Assembly (NCBI RefSeq): GCF_020886775.1
Contig: NZ_AP024525.1
Coordinates: forward strand, 310,001-374,000
DNA length: 64,000 nt
Direction: 5' to 3'
Origin: Sinomonas cyclohexanicum
GTDB lineage: Bacteria; Actinomycetota; Actinomycetes; Actinomycetales; Micrococcaceae
Positions within the stretch are counted from its first letter, which is position 1; each line of letters begins with the position of its first letter. The notes below the pieces were generated by a model that did no database searches, was not told where the DNA came from, and saw only the letters and a list, made by a program, of their open reading frames with translations. A program made the translations under genes and the position numbers. Positions 21,421 through 30,055 of the stretch are shown in pieces.

Positions 21421-22752
21421 ATGACCATCCAGCTCGAATTCATCACCCTGCAGGACCTCATGCGCGGCGAGGTGCTCGATCCGCGCGACGCCGGCTACGC
21501 CGGCGAGGCGGCGGCCTACAACGCCGCCGTTGCCCATCGTCCCGATGTCGTTGTCGCCGCGCTCGACGCGGCTGACGTCGTCGCCACGGTCCGCTGGGCC
21601 GCGCTCAACTCGGTCAAGCTCTCGGTCCAGGGAACCGGGCACGGCGCCGAGCGTGGAATCAACGGTGGCGTGCTCGTGAGCACCAAGCGCCTCCGTTCCG
21701 TGTCGATCGACCCGCAGGCCCGGACCGCGACCGTCGGTGCCGGCGCCCGCTGGCGCGAGGTCATCGACGCGGCCGCCCCCTACGGCCTCGCGCCGCTGAA
21801 CGGCTCGAGCTCGGACGTCGGCGTCGCGGGCTACACGCTCGGCGGCGGGCTGCCTGTCCTGGGGCGCACGTACGGCTTCGCCGCCGACTCCGTCCTCAGC
21901 CTGGACATCGTCACGATGGACGGCGATGCGCGCACCGTGAGCCGCACCCACGAGCCCGAGTTGTTCGATCTCCTGTGCGGCGGCGGCCCCGGCCTCGCCG
22001 TCGTGACGGGCCTGACGTTCCGCCTCTACCAGGTCTCCGAGGTCTACGGCGGTGCGCTCGTCTTCGACGGGCAGCACGCCGAGGCGGTGCTGCGCACGTT
22101 CGCCGCGTGGGCGCGCACGCTCAAGGACGCCTCGAACACCGCCATCAGGTTCCTGCGCGCCCCGGACGCCCCGGATGTCCCGCGAGAGCTCGCCGGCAAG
22201 CTCACGGTCCACATCAACTTCGCCCACGTCGGCCGTGGCGGCGAGCAGGTCCTCGCGCCCATGCGGGCTGCGGCGCCGGTGCTGATGGACATGGTTGGCG
22301 TGCTGCCGTACTCGCAGATCGACCGCGTGTACTCCGACCCCGAGGAGCCGATGCCCTTCCTGGCCGGTGGGGCCGGGGTCGTGGACCTCGACTACCGTGC
22401 CATCGAGGCGATCCTCGCCCTTGCCGGCCCGGACGCGCAGTGCATCCTGCCCCTCGTGGACTTCCGCCTGCTCGGCGGGGCGATGGCGTCCGACGCCGGT
22501 CACACGGCCTCGGCGCACGGCCTCGGCTATGCGATGCACGTGGTGGGCGTGCTGGCCCCGCCGATCGCGGACGCGGTGCCGGGGGCCATCGCCGGAGTGC
22601 TCGCGGCCATGGCGCCGTTCGGCAACGGCCACTGCCCCCGCAACTTCCTGGGTGACCGCGAGGATCTCACGCCGGCGTGGTCGGACGAGGTCGGGGCGAA
22701 GCTCGCCGCAGCACGCGAGGCACTCGACCCACAGGGGCTCCTCGCGCATTGA
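21421..22752 (+). CDS. FAD-binding oxidoreductase (FAD_binding_4/BBE type)
   Basis: A 443-residue flavoprotein of the berberine-bridge/6-hydroxynicotine oxidase superfamily. The FAD-binding PP-loop region carries GTGHGAERG, whose His is the usual covalent FAD ligand, and the later segment NGSSSDVGVAGYTLGGG lacks the Cys that would give a second covalent bond. The C-terminal NFLGDREDLTPAW is BBE-like. No signal peptide is seen. It is monocistronic, between the clpC terminator and its own hairpin, and the upstream 120 bases are AT-rich. The substrate cannot be told from the sequence. Confidence 0.85.
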   Translation: MTIQLEFITLQDLMRGEVLDPRDAGYAGEAAAYNAAVAHRPDVVVAALDAADVVATVRWAALNSVKLSVQGTGHGAERGINGGVLVSTKRLRSVSIDPQARTATVGAGARWREVIDAAAPYGLAPLNGSSSDVGVAGYTLGGGLPVLGRTYGFAADSVLSLDIVTMDGDARTVSRTHEPELFDLLCGGGPGLAVVTGLTFRLYQVSEVYGGALVFDGQHAEAVLRTFAAWARTLKDASNTAIRFLRAPDAPDVPRELAGKLTVHINFAHVGRGGEQVLAPMRAAAPVLMDMVGVLPYSQIDRVYSDPEEPMPFLAGGAGVVDLDYRAIEAILALAGPDAQCILPLVDFRLLGGAMASDAGHTASAHGLGYAMHVVGVLAPPIADAVPGAIAGVLAAMAPFGNGHCPRNFLGDREDLTPAWSDEVGAKLAAAREALDPQGLLAH

Positions 22753-22775
22753 GCCCGAACAGGCCCACCGCATGG

Positions 22776-22807
22776 GGCGCCCCCGCACCGCGAGGTGAGG
22801 GGGCGCC
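22776..22807. terminator. Terminator after the FAD oxidoreductase
   Basis: GGCGCCCCCGCACC pairs with GGTGAGGGGGCGCC (14 positions, one mismatch) over a GCGA tetraloop. The dispersed 11-mer in reverse orientation (22804-22814) overlaps its right foot, the mirror image of the clpC terminator. Confidence 0.8.
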
Positions 22808-22906
22808 GTCGTGCGTGCAGTGGTTCGCGCTGTCCAAGTGTCTCCGGCCCGGGGTACGCTCCACAAAGACCCCGGCAGAGGCGTGCGGAACGTGCGGAGG
22901 AGCCAC

Positions 22907-23908
22907 ATGAAGAAACTCATCAATAGCCCACAGAAGGTGGTGGACGAGTCGGTGGAGGGCTTCAGCGCGGCACACGCGGACCTCGTGCGCCTCCACCCCG
23001 ACCCGATGTTCATCTCCCGCGCGGGCGGCGCGGTCCCGGGAAAGGTCGGGCTGGTCTCGGGCGGCGGGAGCGGGCATGAGCCGCTCCACGGGGGCTACGT
23101 GGGCAGGGGAATGCTCGACGCCGCGGTGCCGGGCGCCGTCTTCACCTCGCCGACGCCGGAGGCGATCATCCCCGCGACGCAGGCCGCGGACGGCGGTGCC
23201 GGTGTGGTTCACATCGTGAAGAACTACACGGGCGACGTCCTGAACTTCGAGACGGCCGGCGAGATGTGCGCGGCCGAGGGCATCGACGTGCGCACGGTCC
23301 TCGTCAATGACGACGTCGCGGTCGAGGACTCCCTCTACACCGCCGGGCGCCGCGGCGTGGCCGGCACTGTGCTGGTCGAGAAGATCGCGGGCGCGGCGGC
23401 GGAGCGCGGAGACTCGCTCGACGCGGTCGAGGCCGTGGCAAAGAAGGTCGTGGCGAACGTCCGCTCGATGGGCCTGGCGCTGACCCCGTGCACGGTCCCG
23501 CACGCGGGCAAGCCGAGCTTCGAACTCGCCGAGGACGAGATCGAGATCGGGATCGGCATCCACGGCGAGCCCGGACGCCGCCGCGTGGGCCTCGAACCCG
23601 CGGACGCCCTCACTGAGCACCTGCTCGCGCCCGTGGTCGAGGACCTCGGGATCGGTTCGGGGGAGAGTGTCCTCCTGTTCATCAACGGCATGGGCGGCAC
23701 CCCACTCTCCGAGCTGTACATCGTGTACCGCGCGGCGGCCAAGCTGCTCGCCGACCGCGGCATCACGGTGGAGCGCAGCCTCGTGGGCAACTACATCACC
23801 TCGCTCGAGATGCAGGGTTGCTCGGTGACCGTTCTGCGCCTCGACGACGAGCTCACCGAGCTCTGGGACGCCCCCGTCCACACCCCGGCACTGCGGTGGG
23901 GTGCCTGA
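22907..23908 (+). CDS. dhaK: PTS-dependent dihydroxyacetone kinase, substrate-binding subunit DhaK
   Basis: A 333-residue subunit that binds dihydroxyacetone covalently through a histidine. GSGHEP (54-59) and the active His219 in GIGIHGEPG mark the site. The start at 22907 has a GGAGGAG 6 bases upstream; a TACGCT box at 22855-22860 may be the -10. It is first in a dhaK-dhaL-dhaM operon with 1-4 base overlaps. DhaK passes dihydroxyacetone to DhaL-ADP, giving DHAP for glycolysis. Confidence 0.96.
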   Translation: MKKLINSPQKVVDESVEGFSAAHADLVRLHPDPMFISRAGGAVPGKVGLVSGGGSGHEPLHGGYVGRGMLDAAVPGAVFTSPTPEAIIPATQAADGGAGVVHIVKNYTGDVLNFETAGEMCAAEGIDVRTVLVNDDVAVEDSLYTAGRRGVAGTVLVEKIAGAAAERGDSLDAVEAVAKKVVANVRSMGLALTPCTVPHAGKPSFELAEDEIEIGIGIHGEPGRRRVGLEPADALTEHLLAPVVEDLGIGSGESVLLFINGMGGTPLSELYIVYRAAAKLLADRGITVERSLVGNYITSLEMQGCSVTVLRLDDELTELWDAPVHTPALRWGA

Positions 23909-24573
23909 TGGCGGCGGCTGGCACGTCGGTCCTGGACAAGGCGTGGGCAGAGCGGTGGCTGCGCGAGAGCGCCCGCGTGATCGGTGAGCATCGCGAGGAG
24001 CTCATCGATCTCGACCGGGCGATCGGCGACGGCGATCACGGCGAGAACATGGACCGCGGCTTCAAGGCGATCGTGGCGAAGCTCGACGAGGCGTCCCCGG
24101 ACTCCGTCGCGGCCGCGCTGAAGATGGCGGCCATGATGCTCATGAGCAAGGTGGGCGGCGCGGCCGGGCCGCTCTACGGGACGGCATACCTCCGCGCGTC
24201 CACCGCGGTGGGCGACGCCGAGGCGCTCGACGGCGCCGTGGTGGCCGCCATGCTCGCCGCGGCCCGCGACGGGATCGTGGCACGCGGGAAGGCCCAGTCT
24301 GGGGACAAGACGATGGTGGACGCGTGGACGCCCGCGGTAGAGGCGGCGGGATCGGCCGGTGATGGCCTCGCAGCACTCGAGGCGGCGGCCCGTGCCGCCG
24401 AGGCCGGCGCCGAGGCCACCAAGCCGCTCGTGGCCCGCAAGGGCCGGGCGAGCTATCTCGGCGAGCGCAGCGCCGGGCACGTCGACCCGGGCGCCGTCTC
24501 GACGGCGCTGATCCTGCGGGCCGCGGTGACCGCGGCGGCCAGCGAAGCAGCCGCAAGCGAGGCCAGCGCGTGA
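23908..24573 (+). CDS. dhaL: Dihydroxyacetone kinase, ADP-binding subunit DhaL
   Basis: A 221-residue subunit that holds ADP as a cofactor, rephosphorylated by DhaM. The Mg-ADP motif is intact: IDLDRAIGDGDHGENM with the aspartates at about 34-43, then GGAAGPLYGTA and SGDKTMVDAW. The ATG shares a base with the dhaK stop. The C-terminus is Ala-rich and overlaps dhaM by 4 bases (GTGA). Confidence 0.96.
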   Translation: MAAAGTSVLDKAWAERWLRESARVIGEHREELIDLDRAIGDGDHGENMDRGFKAIVAKLDEASPDSVAAALKMAAMMLMSKVGGAAGPLYGTAYLRASTAVGDAEALDGAVVAAMLAAARDGIVARGKAQSGDKTMVDAWTPAVEAAGSAGDGLAALEAAARAAEAGAEATKPLVARKGRASYLGERSAGHVDPGAVSTALILRAAVTAAASEAAASEASA

Positions 24574-25244
24574 GCCCGGTGGGCCTGCTCATCGTCTCGC
24601 ACAGTGCACGCCTGGCCGAGGGCGTGGTCGAGGTCGCGTCGCAGATGGCGGACGGCGTGCCGCTCATCGCGGCAGGCGGCACGGACGACGGCGGCGTGGG
24701 CACCTCGTTCGAGAAGGTCATGGACGGCATCGGGGCCGCGGACACGGGGGAAGGGGTCGTGGTCCTGACGGACCTCGGCTCGGCCGTCATGACCGCCGAG
24801 TCGGTGCTCGAGTTCCTCGACGACGATGAGCGCTCGCGGGTGCGGATCGCAGACGCTGCGCTCGTGGAGGGTGCCGTTGCCGCGGCGGTCGCGGCCAAGG
24901 CCGGCGCGGGGCTCGACGGCGTGGTGCGCGCCGCCGAGGAGGCGGTCAAGGGAGCCGAGGCCGAGGAGCCGCCGGAACTGAGCGAGCCGACCGAGTCCGC
25001 GGTGCTGACGCTGAAGAACCCCCTGGGTCTGCACGCCCGGCCCGCGGCCGTGCTCGCGGGGCGCCTCTCTGCGTTCGACGTGGGGGTGACCGTCAACGGC
25101 GTCGACGGCCAGTCCGTCATGGCGCTCATGGGGCTCGGGGCCGGTCAGGGGCAGCAGCTCGTGGTCGAGGCGTCGGGGCCGGACGCTTCGAGGGCGGTGG
25201 GGTTCGTCAGGGACCAGGTCGAGGCCGGCTTCGGAGAACTCTGA
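24570..25244 (+). CDS. dhaM: Dihydroxyacetone kinase phosphotransfer subunit DhaM (EIIA-HPr)
   Basis: A 224-residue phosphocarrier. The N-terminal mannose-type EIIA domain (about 1-125) has the active His11 in IVSHSARLAEG and the GTDDGGVGTS loop. An HPr domain follows (about 143-224) with His155 in NPLGLHARPAA. Unlike E. coli DhaM there is no EI-like domain, so phosphate must come from PtsI, encoded at 56.9-58.6 kb in this window. The GTG at 24570 overlaps dhaL by 4 bases. Confidence 0.95.
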   Translation: MSPVGLLIVSHSARLAEGVVEVASQMADGVPLIAAGGTDDGGVGTSFEKVMDGIGAADTGEGVVVLTDLGSAVMTAESVLEFLDDDERSRVRIADAALVEGAVAAAVAAKAGAGLDGVVRAAEEAVKGAEAEEPPELSEPTESAVLTLKNPLGLHARPAAVLAGRLSAFDVGVTVNGVDGQSVMALMGLGAGQGQQLVVEASGPDASRAVGFVRDQVEAGFGEL

Positions 25245-25287
25245 GGGGCATCTCCCGCGAGCCATGAACACGCTGGGAGATGCCCCT
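25244..25287. terminator. Bidirectional terminator between dhaM and the DoxX gene
   Basis: AGGGGCATCTCCC (25244-25256) pairs perfectly with GGGAGATGCCCCT (25275-25287), an 18-base loop between them. It sits between convergent genes, the left base overlapping the dhaM stop codon. Confidence 0.75.
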
Positions 25288-25323
25288 TCAGTGGGTGACG
25301 CCCAGAAATCGTGTGCCGTGCGG

Positions 25324-25923
25324 TCAGCGGAGCGCCGAGCGCACGGGGGCAGGTGCGCCCGAGAGGATTCCCTCCCACGTGCGGGCGAGGCCCCATGTGG
25401 AGCCCGCGCCACATGCCGCGAGGGCGATCATGACCGCGGCGTAGATGACGTGGTCGTCGAGTACCGGGTTGCTCGTGAGCGGCAGCGACGTCATCCACAG
25501 CATGGCCATGAGGAGGGTTCCCCCGACGGCGGCCGCGCGGAGCGCGACGCCGAGCACGAGCGCCCCACCCACAAGGAGGAGCCCGAGCATGAACGCCCAG
25601 GCCACCCACGGCTGGCTCGCGAGCACACCGAAGGGCTCTGCGAGCCAGCCCTTGAGGCTGCCGAGGTAGCCGGCGGTGGGCGATCCGCCGTTGAGCCAGG
25701 ACTTCGCCGCGGGCGTCGCGAAGCCGAGGCCGAGGAGCTTGTCCACGAAGGCCCACAGGAGAAGGACGCCGAGCAGGATGCGTACGACGGCGAGTGCCCG
25801 CCGCCCGGGGAGTGCGCGCTCCGGGGAGGTCGGCTCGGAGATGCGGGCTGTTTCAGCGGTGGGGTGAGTGGCAGGGGTCGGGATGGTCGTGGTGGTCACG
25901 GGGATCCTCTCGGGGAGTCTCAT
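25324..25923 (-). CDS. DoxX-like membrane protein
   Basis: A 199-residue protein with a Thr/Pro-rich N-terminus and four helices (about 44-62, 107-125, 130-150, 158-175). The RILLGVLLLWAFVDKLLGLGF segment is typical of DoxX/TQO-type proteins, here of the larger subfamily with a conserved Trp/Leu-rich loop. The start at 25923 follows AAAG and is somewhat uncertain; an internal GTG would shorten the tail. Upstream (25924-26000) is AT-rich, with a TTGACT on the minus strand as a possible -35. A redox or sulfur role is only inferred. Confidence 0.75.
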   Translation of the reverse strand: MRLPERIPVTTTTIPTPATHPTAETARISEPTSPERALPGRRALAVVRILLGVLLLWAFVDKLLGLGFATPAAKSWLNGGSPTAGYLGSLKGWLAEPFGVLASQPWVAWAFMLGLLLVGGALVLGVALRAAAVGGTLLMAMLWMTSLPLTSNPVLDDHVIYAAVMIALAACGAGSTWGLARTWEGILSGAPAPVRSALR

Positions 25924-26069
25924 CTTTCGCCGGAATTAGATGTCTTTACAGAGTTCACATAGTGTTAAACTTCGAAAGTCAACTCACGCAGATACCTTGA
26001 CTCACGGTCGGCCGACGCGCCAAGCGGATGACGCCTCTTCGTGGTGTGCGATTCCTCACCCCGACCACT

Positions 26070-26087
26070 GTGAAAGAAGTGTTTCAC
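26070..26087. promoter_or_regulatory. Palindromic operator candidate upstream of the S9 peptidase
   Basis: GTGAAAGAAGTGTTTCAC is an 18-base inverted repeat (GTGAAA/TTTCAC) in the otherwise gene-free 216-base stretch before the peptidase. GTGAAC and GCTTCAC follow at 26093-26116, forming a looser second pair. Confidence 0.5.
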
Positions 26088-26139
26088 CAACAGTGAACGG
26101 CCCTGTGCTTCACGCCACATTGCGGGTTGAATCGGTGGC

Positions 26140-28272
26140 ATGACTGCCGAGACCGCCGCAGAAGCCGCGACCGCCACTCAGCCCGCCGGGGAGCCCGCCG
26201 CCCAGCCTGAGACTCCGTTCCACGACCTCGACCACTACGTCGCGATCCCGCGGCTTTCCGGCCTCGCGCTGAGCCCGGACGGCACACGCCTCGTCACCAC
26301 GGTCGCGACGCTCAACGGCAAGGGCACGGAGTACGGGACCGCGCTGTGGGAGATCGACCCGACGGGCGACGCCCCGGCACGGCGCATCACGCGCAGCGCC
26401 AAGGGCGAGGCAGGGGCGGCATTTGCGGCGAACGGTGACCTCTACTTCACCTCCGCCCGCCCCGACCCGGAGAAGCCCGACGAGGACCCGGTCAACGCCC
26501 TCTGGCTCCTGCCCCGGGCCGGCGGGGAGGCGAGGGTCGTGCTCAGCCGGGCGGGCGGCGTCGAGCGCGTCCTCACGGCGAGGCACGCGGACGCCGCGTT
26601 CGTCCAGGCGTCCGCGCTCGCCGGCAGCACCGACGAGGCGGACGACGAGGCGCGCCGCAAGGCCCGCAAGGAGGGCAAGGTCGCCGCGATCCTCCACTCG
26701 TCATACCCCGTGCGCTTCTGGGATGCTGACCTCGGGCCCGCGCAGCCGCGCCTGTTCGCGGTGGAGAGCTCGACGGCCGAGCCGGAGCCCGGCAAGCCCC
26801 GCACCGTGGACGAGGCTCCGGCCCTCGAGCTGAGCAACCTCACCCCGGACATCGGTGCCGGCCTGCGCTTCGCCGATACCTTTGCGAGCCCGGACGGTCG
26901 CACGCTCTACACGTCCGTGGCCAAGCCGCTCGCGAGGGGCGACCTGCGCAGCGAGGTCGTGGCGATCGACGTCGCCTCCGGCACCCGGCGGACCCTCCTG
27001 TCCGAGGACCGCATGGACTACATCCCGGGGCCGGTCAGTCCGGACGGCCGCACCGTGGCCGTCGTCGTCGAGCCGCACACGACGCCGACCAGCGCCTACC
27101 GCTCCGAGCTTCACCTCCTTGACGTGGACACCGGGCAGCAGCGCCGCCTCGCGCCGGAGTGGGACCGCATGGCTCACCCGGCCGCGTGGCTCCCGGACGG
27201 CTCGGCGCTTCTCGTCACCGCTGACGACCAGGGCCGCTCGCCCGTCTTCCGCATCGACGTCGCCACCGGGGACGTGACCAAGGTGACGCACGATGACGCG
27301 GCGTACACCGACGTTGTCGTCTCGCCCGATGGGGCGAGCGCCTACGCGCTGCGCAGCTCGTACCTGTTCCCGCCTGAGGCCGTGCGGATCGACCTCGGCA
27401 CCGGCGAGACCACCCGCTTGGCCAACCCGGTAGAGCGGCCCAAGGTCCCGGGCCGACTCGAGGAGGTCACCGCGACGGCCGAGGACGGGACGCCGCTGCG
27501 CGCCTGGCTCGCACTGCCCGCGGAGGCCGCCGAAGGCGGCAAGCACCCGCTCCTCCTGTGGATCCACGGTGGGCCGATCGGCTCGTGGAACGCGTGGACG
27601 TGGCGGTGGAACCCGTGGCTTCTCACCGCCCAGGGCTACGCCGTGCTGCTGCCGGATCCGTCCCTGTCCCGCTGTCACCGCTACGGACAGGAGTTCATCG
27701 ACCGCGGCTGGGGCCGCTGGGGGACGGAGCCGTTCACGGACCTCATGGCGATCACGGACGCCGCCCTGCGGCGCGGAGACCTCGACCCCGAACGTACGGC
27801 AGCGATGGGCGGCTCGTTCGGCGGGTACATGGCCAACTGGGTGGCCGGGCACACCGACCGCTTCCGGGCGATCGTGACGCACGCGAGCCTGTGGGCCCTC
27901 GACGGGTTCGGGCCCACCACTGACATGGCGCTGTACTGGGCCAAGGAGATGGACGCGGCGATGATGGACGCGAACTCGCCGCACCACTCGGTCGGTGAGA
28001 TCCGCACGCCTATGCTCGTGATCCACGGCGACAAGGACTACCGCGTGCCGATCGGCGAAGGCCTGCGCCTGTGGTGGGAGCTCATCTCGGCGTCCCAACT
28101 GGCCGCCGACGAGGACGGCAAGACACCTCACCGCTTCCTGTACTTCCCGGACGAGAACCACTGGATCCTCCAGCCGCAGCACGCCAAGGTCTGGTACGGG
28201 GTGGTCGGCGCGTTCCTCGCCGAGCACGTGCTCGGCGAGGCGCGCGAGCTGCCGAAGGAACTCGGGCTGTAG
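26140..28272 (+). CDS. S9 family prolyl oligopeptidase-like serine peptidase
   Basis: A 710-residue peptidase with an N-terminal beta-propeller (about 35-430, WD/PD40-like repeats such as LALSPDGTRLV and VSPDGRTVAVVVE) and a C-terminal alpha/beta-hydrolase domain. The catalytic triad is visible: Ser559 in GGSFGGYM, Asp633 in HGDKDYRVP, His674 in DENHWI. The N-terminus is Ala/Glu-rich with no signal peptide, so it is probably cytosolic. This fits acylaminoacyl/dipeptidyl peptidases (S9C-like). A TTGAAT lies 7 bases before the ATG. Confidence 0.93.
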   Translation: MTAETAAEAATATQPAGEPAAQPETPFHDLDHYVAIPRLSGLALSPDGTRLVTTVATLNGKGTEYGTALWEIDPTGDAPARRITRSAKGEAGAAFAANGDLYFTSARPDPEKPDEDPVNALWLLPRAGGEARVVLSRAGGVERVLTARHADAAFVQASALAGSTDEADDEARRKARKEGKVAAILHSSYPVRFWDADLGPAQPRLFAVESSTAEPEPGKPRTVDEAPALELSNLTPDIGAGLRFADTFASPDGRTLYTSVAKPLARGDLRSEVVAIDVASGTRRTLLSEDRMDYIPGPVSPDGRTVAVVVEPHTTPTSAYRSELHLLDVDTGQQRRLAPEWDRMAHPAAWLPDGSALLVTADDQGRSPVFRIDVATGDVTKVTHDDAAYTDVVVSPDGASAYALRSSYLFPPEAVRIDLGTGETTRLANPVERPKVPGRLEEVTATAEDGTPLRAWLALPAEAAEGGKHPLLLWIHGGPIGSWNAWTWRWNPWLLTAQGYAVLLPDPSLSRCHRYGQEFIDRGWGRWGTEPFTDLMAITDAALRRGDLDPERTAAMGGSFGGYMANWVAGHTDRFRAIVTHASLWALDGFGPTTDMALYWAKEMDAAMMDANSPHHSVGEIRTPMLVIHGDKDYRVPIGEGLRLWWELISASQLAADEDGKTPHRFLYFPDENHWILQPQHAKVWYGVVGAFLAEHVLGEARELPKELGL

Positions 28273-28404
28273 CGACCGGCGGCGCGGGCCGATGACCAGG
28301 GTTTATGCACGGCCACTTGCCCACGGCCTTCCTGACCTCCTGCCGGTCGCCCACGGTAGGTGAGCCACCCGCCCGAGGCTTCCCGGCGCCGTCGTGCGCG
28401 GAAC

Positions 28405-28410
28405 TAGGAT
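28405..28410 (+). promoter_or_regulatory. -10 box of the ArgA-like gene, leaderless
   Basis: TAGGAT precedes the ATG at 28418 by 7 bases. The dispersed 11-mer in reverse orientation (28387-28397) lies just upstream. Confidence 0.6.
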
Positions 28411-28417
28411 TGAGCGC

Positions 28418-28966
28418 ATGACCGAGACCACCGCTCCCACCGCCCCGCCGTTCACGCTCCGGCGGGCGCGAACGAGCGACGTCGCGGCGATCAAACGGCT
28501 CGTCGCCCCGCTGGCGGAGCGGCGGATCCTGATCTCCAAGGAGTCGGTGGCGTACTACGAGGCGATCCAGGAGTTCTGGGTCGCCGAGACGCCGGACGGC
28601 GGGCTGATCGGCTGCGGCGCCCTGCACGTCATGTGGGAGGACCTTGCCGAGATCCGCACCCTTGCTGCCGCGGATTCGTGGCGCGGCCGCGGCGTGGGGC
28701 ACGCGCTCGTGGACAGGCTGCTGGGCGTCGCGCACGACGTCGGTGTGCAGCGGGTCTTCTGCCTCACCTTCGAGGTGGGGTTCTTCGAGCGGCACGGGTT
28801 CGAGGTCATGGCCGACCAGTCCGGCGTGGACCCCGAGGTGTACTCCGAACTCCTCCGCTCGCACGACGAGGGCATTGCGGAGTTCCTCGACCTTGCCCGG
28901 GTCAAGCCGAACACCCTTGGGAACACGCGCATGATCCGCTGGCTGCACGGGCGGGCGCGCGAGTAG
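28418..28966 (+). CDS. argA: ArgA-like amino-acid N-acetyltransferase (GNAT)
   Basis: A 182-residue GNAT enzyme very like the short mycobacterial N-acetylglutamate synthase (Rv2747 type), which supplies the first intermediate of arginine synthesis without the kinase-like domain of E. coli ArgA. Shared landmarks are RRARTSDVAAIKRLV, QEFWVAE, GCGALHVMWEDLAEIRTL, the acetyl-CoA loop WRGRGVGHALVDRLL and CLTFEVGFFERHGF. The start at 28418 is fixed by the TAGGAT box. No other arginine genes are nearby. Confidence 0.88.
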   Translation: MTETTAPTAPPFTLRRARTSDVAAIKRLVAPLAERRILISKESVAYYEAIQEFWVAETPDGGLIGCGALHVMWEDLAEIRTLAAADSWRGRGVGHALVDRLLGVAHDVGVQRVFCLTFEVGFFERHGFEVMADQSGVDPEVYSELLRSHDEGIAEFLDLARVKPNTLGNTRMIRWLHGRARE

Positions 28967-28970
28967 CGGG

Positions 28971-29474
28971 TCAGCCGGCCCGCAGGCCTCCAGGATCCAG
29001 GGTGGCGGAGGCCGCCGTCGGGCCGCCGCACTCCCGGCCGTAGGGGTAGGTGGTGACCGGGCGGAGCTGGAGGTGGCTCGTCCCAAGGGGTCCGCCCTGG
29101 CTGTCCGAGCCGTTCGTGGTCACGTCGAGCGCATGGTCATTGATGGGGATCTCGATCGTGATGTCCAGGCTTCCGTCAGCCTGCCGTCGCGGCAGGGCGC
29201 GCGGAGCCGTGTGAGGGGTGGGCGGCGGGACGTAGCCGGGGATCGCCGTCGTGAGCTCCGCTGGGCTGAGGGCCACGGACCGGCACGCTCCGTCCTGGCA
29301 GAACTCGGTGGTAAGGGTCGCGAGGTCCGCGGCGCGTTGGGGCGTGACGTGCACCGTCACGGTCGAGATGGAACCGACAGCCGGGCACGCCAGCTGGCCG
29401 CAGGCGGGCAGGGCCGCCGATCCGAGCACGGCGGAGATGAGCATTGCCCCCAGCGTTCCACTCCGGCCCGGCAT
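28971..29474 (-). CDS. Putative lipoprotein, paralogue of its upstream neighbour
   Basis: A 167-residue secreted protein. The N-terminus (LGAMLISAVLGSAALPAC) has a signal peptide ending in LPAC, a possible lipobox. The mature part has paired cysteines (CPAVGSI, CQDGACRS) and ends near YPYGRECGG. It shares its layout with the gene at 29485-29943: CPA after the lipobox, a C...C pair, LQ(L/F)xPxxxYP, and a terminal LD-G motif. The two are 10 bases apart on the same strand and look like a tandem duplication. I do not recognise the family. Confidence 0.7.
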   Translation of the reverse strand: MPGRSGTLGAMLISAVLGSAALPACGQLACPAVGSISTVTVHVTPQRAADLATLTTEFCQDGACRSVALSPAELTTAIPGYVPPPTPHTAPRALPRRQADGSLDITIEIPINDHALDVTTNGSDSQGGPLGTSHLQLRPVTTYPYGRECGGPTAASATLDPGGLRAG

Positions 29475-29484
29475 CTCAGGCAGC

Positions 29485-29943
29485 CTACGACGCCGCCGGG
29501 TGGAGGCCCGTGCCGTCCAAGAGCGCACCGGCAGTGATCACGCGGGGGCACGTGTAGCCCCAGGGGTATGCGATGTGTGGGACGAACTGCAGGCGGTAGT
29601 CGCCGAGCGGCCTCCCGAGGAGATCCCTGCCGGAGACCGTGAGGTCGATCGGGGTCTCGGTCAGGATGCCCATGTTGATCTGCCCCATCTTGCCCGGCGA
29701 TGCGGATCCGGACGCCTGCTCGTCGATGAGCGGGAGGGGGCCTCCGTGGCACGCGGTGTCCTGGCATGCCGTGGCCGTGATCGACGTCGGGTCCAGAGTC
29801 GCTGCGACGCTAGCAGCGATGTGAAGCGTCAGGAACGGCGCGGCCGCGATCGCGGGGCAGGCCACGTCGCCTTGGCAGGCCACGAGCGACGCCGCTGTCA
29901 GGATCCCCACCGCAGCGGTGGCTAGGAGCGCCGTTCCATGCAT
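29485..29943 (-). CDS. Putative lipoprotein of a tandem paralogous pair
   Basis: A 152-residue lipoprotein. MHGTALLATAAVGILTAA leads to the canonical lipobox LVAC (Cys at about 23). The mature part contains CPAIAAAP, a C...C pair (TACQDTACHGG), the segment DYRLQFVPHIAYPWGYTC, and ends in LDGTGLHPAAS. It is first in a two-gene unit with the paralogue downstream. No enzyme motif is visible; a surface-exposed all-beta domain is a guess from the alternating pattern. Confidence 0.75.
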   Translation of the reverse strand: MHGTALLATAAVGILTAASLVACQGDVACPAIAAAPFLTLHIAASVAATLDPTSITATACQDTACHGGPLPLIDEQASGSASPGKMGQINMGILTETPIDLTVSGRDLLGRPLGDYRLQFVPHIAYPWGYTCPRVITAGALLDGTGLHPAAS

Positions 29944-30055
29944 GGCCCCACGGTAGGGCCGCGGTGTCCGCCGCTCAACGCAGTCCGGGTATCGATGTGG
30001 ACGCGATTCGGTGTCGGTGCGTGCTGGGGACGGGGCGTTGGGCGGTGTCCACTCG

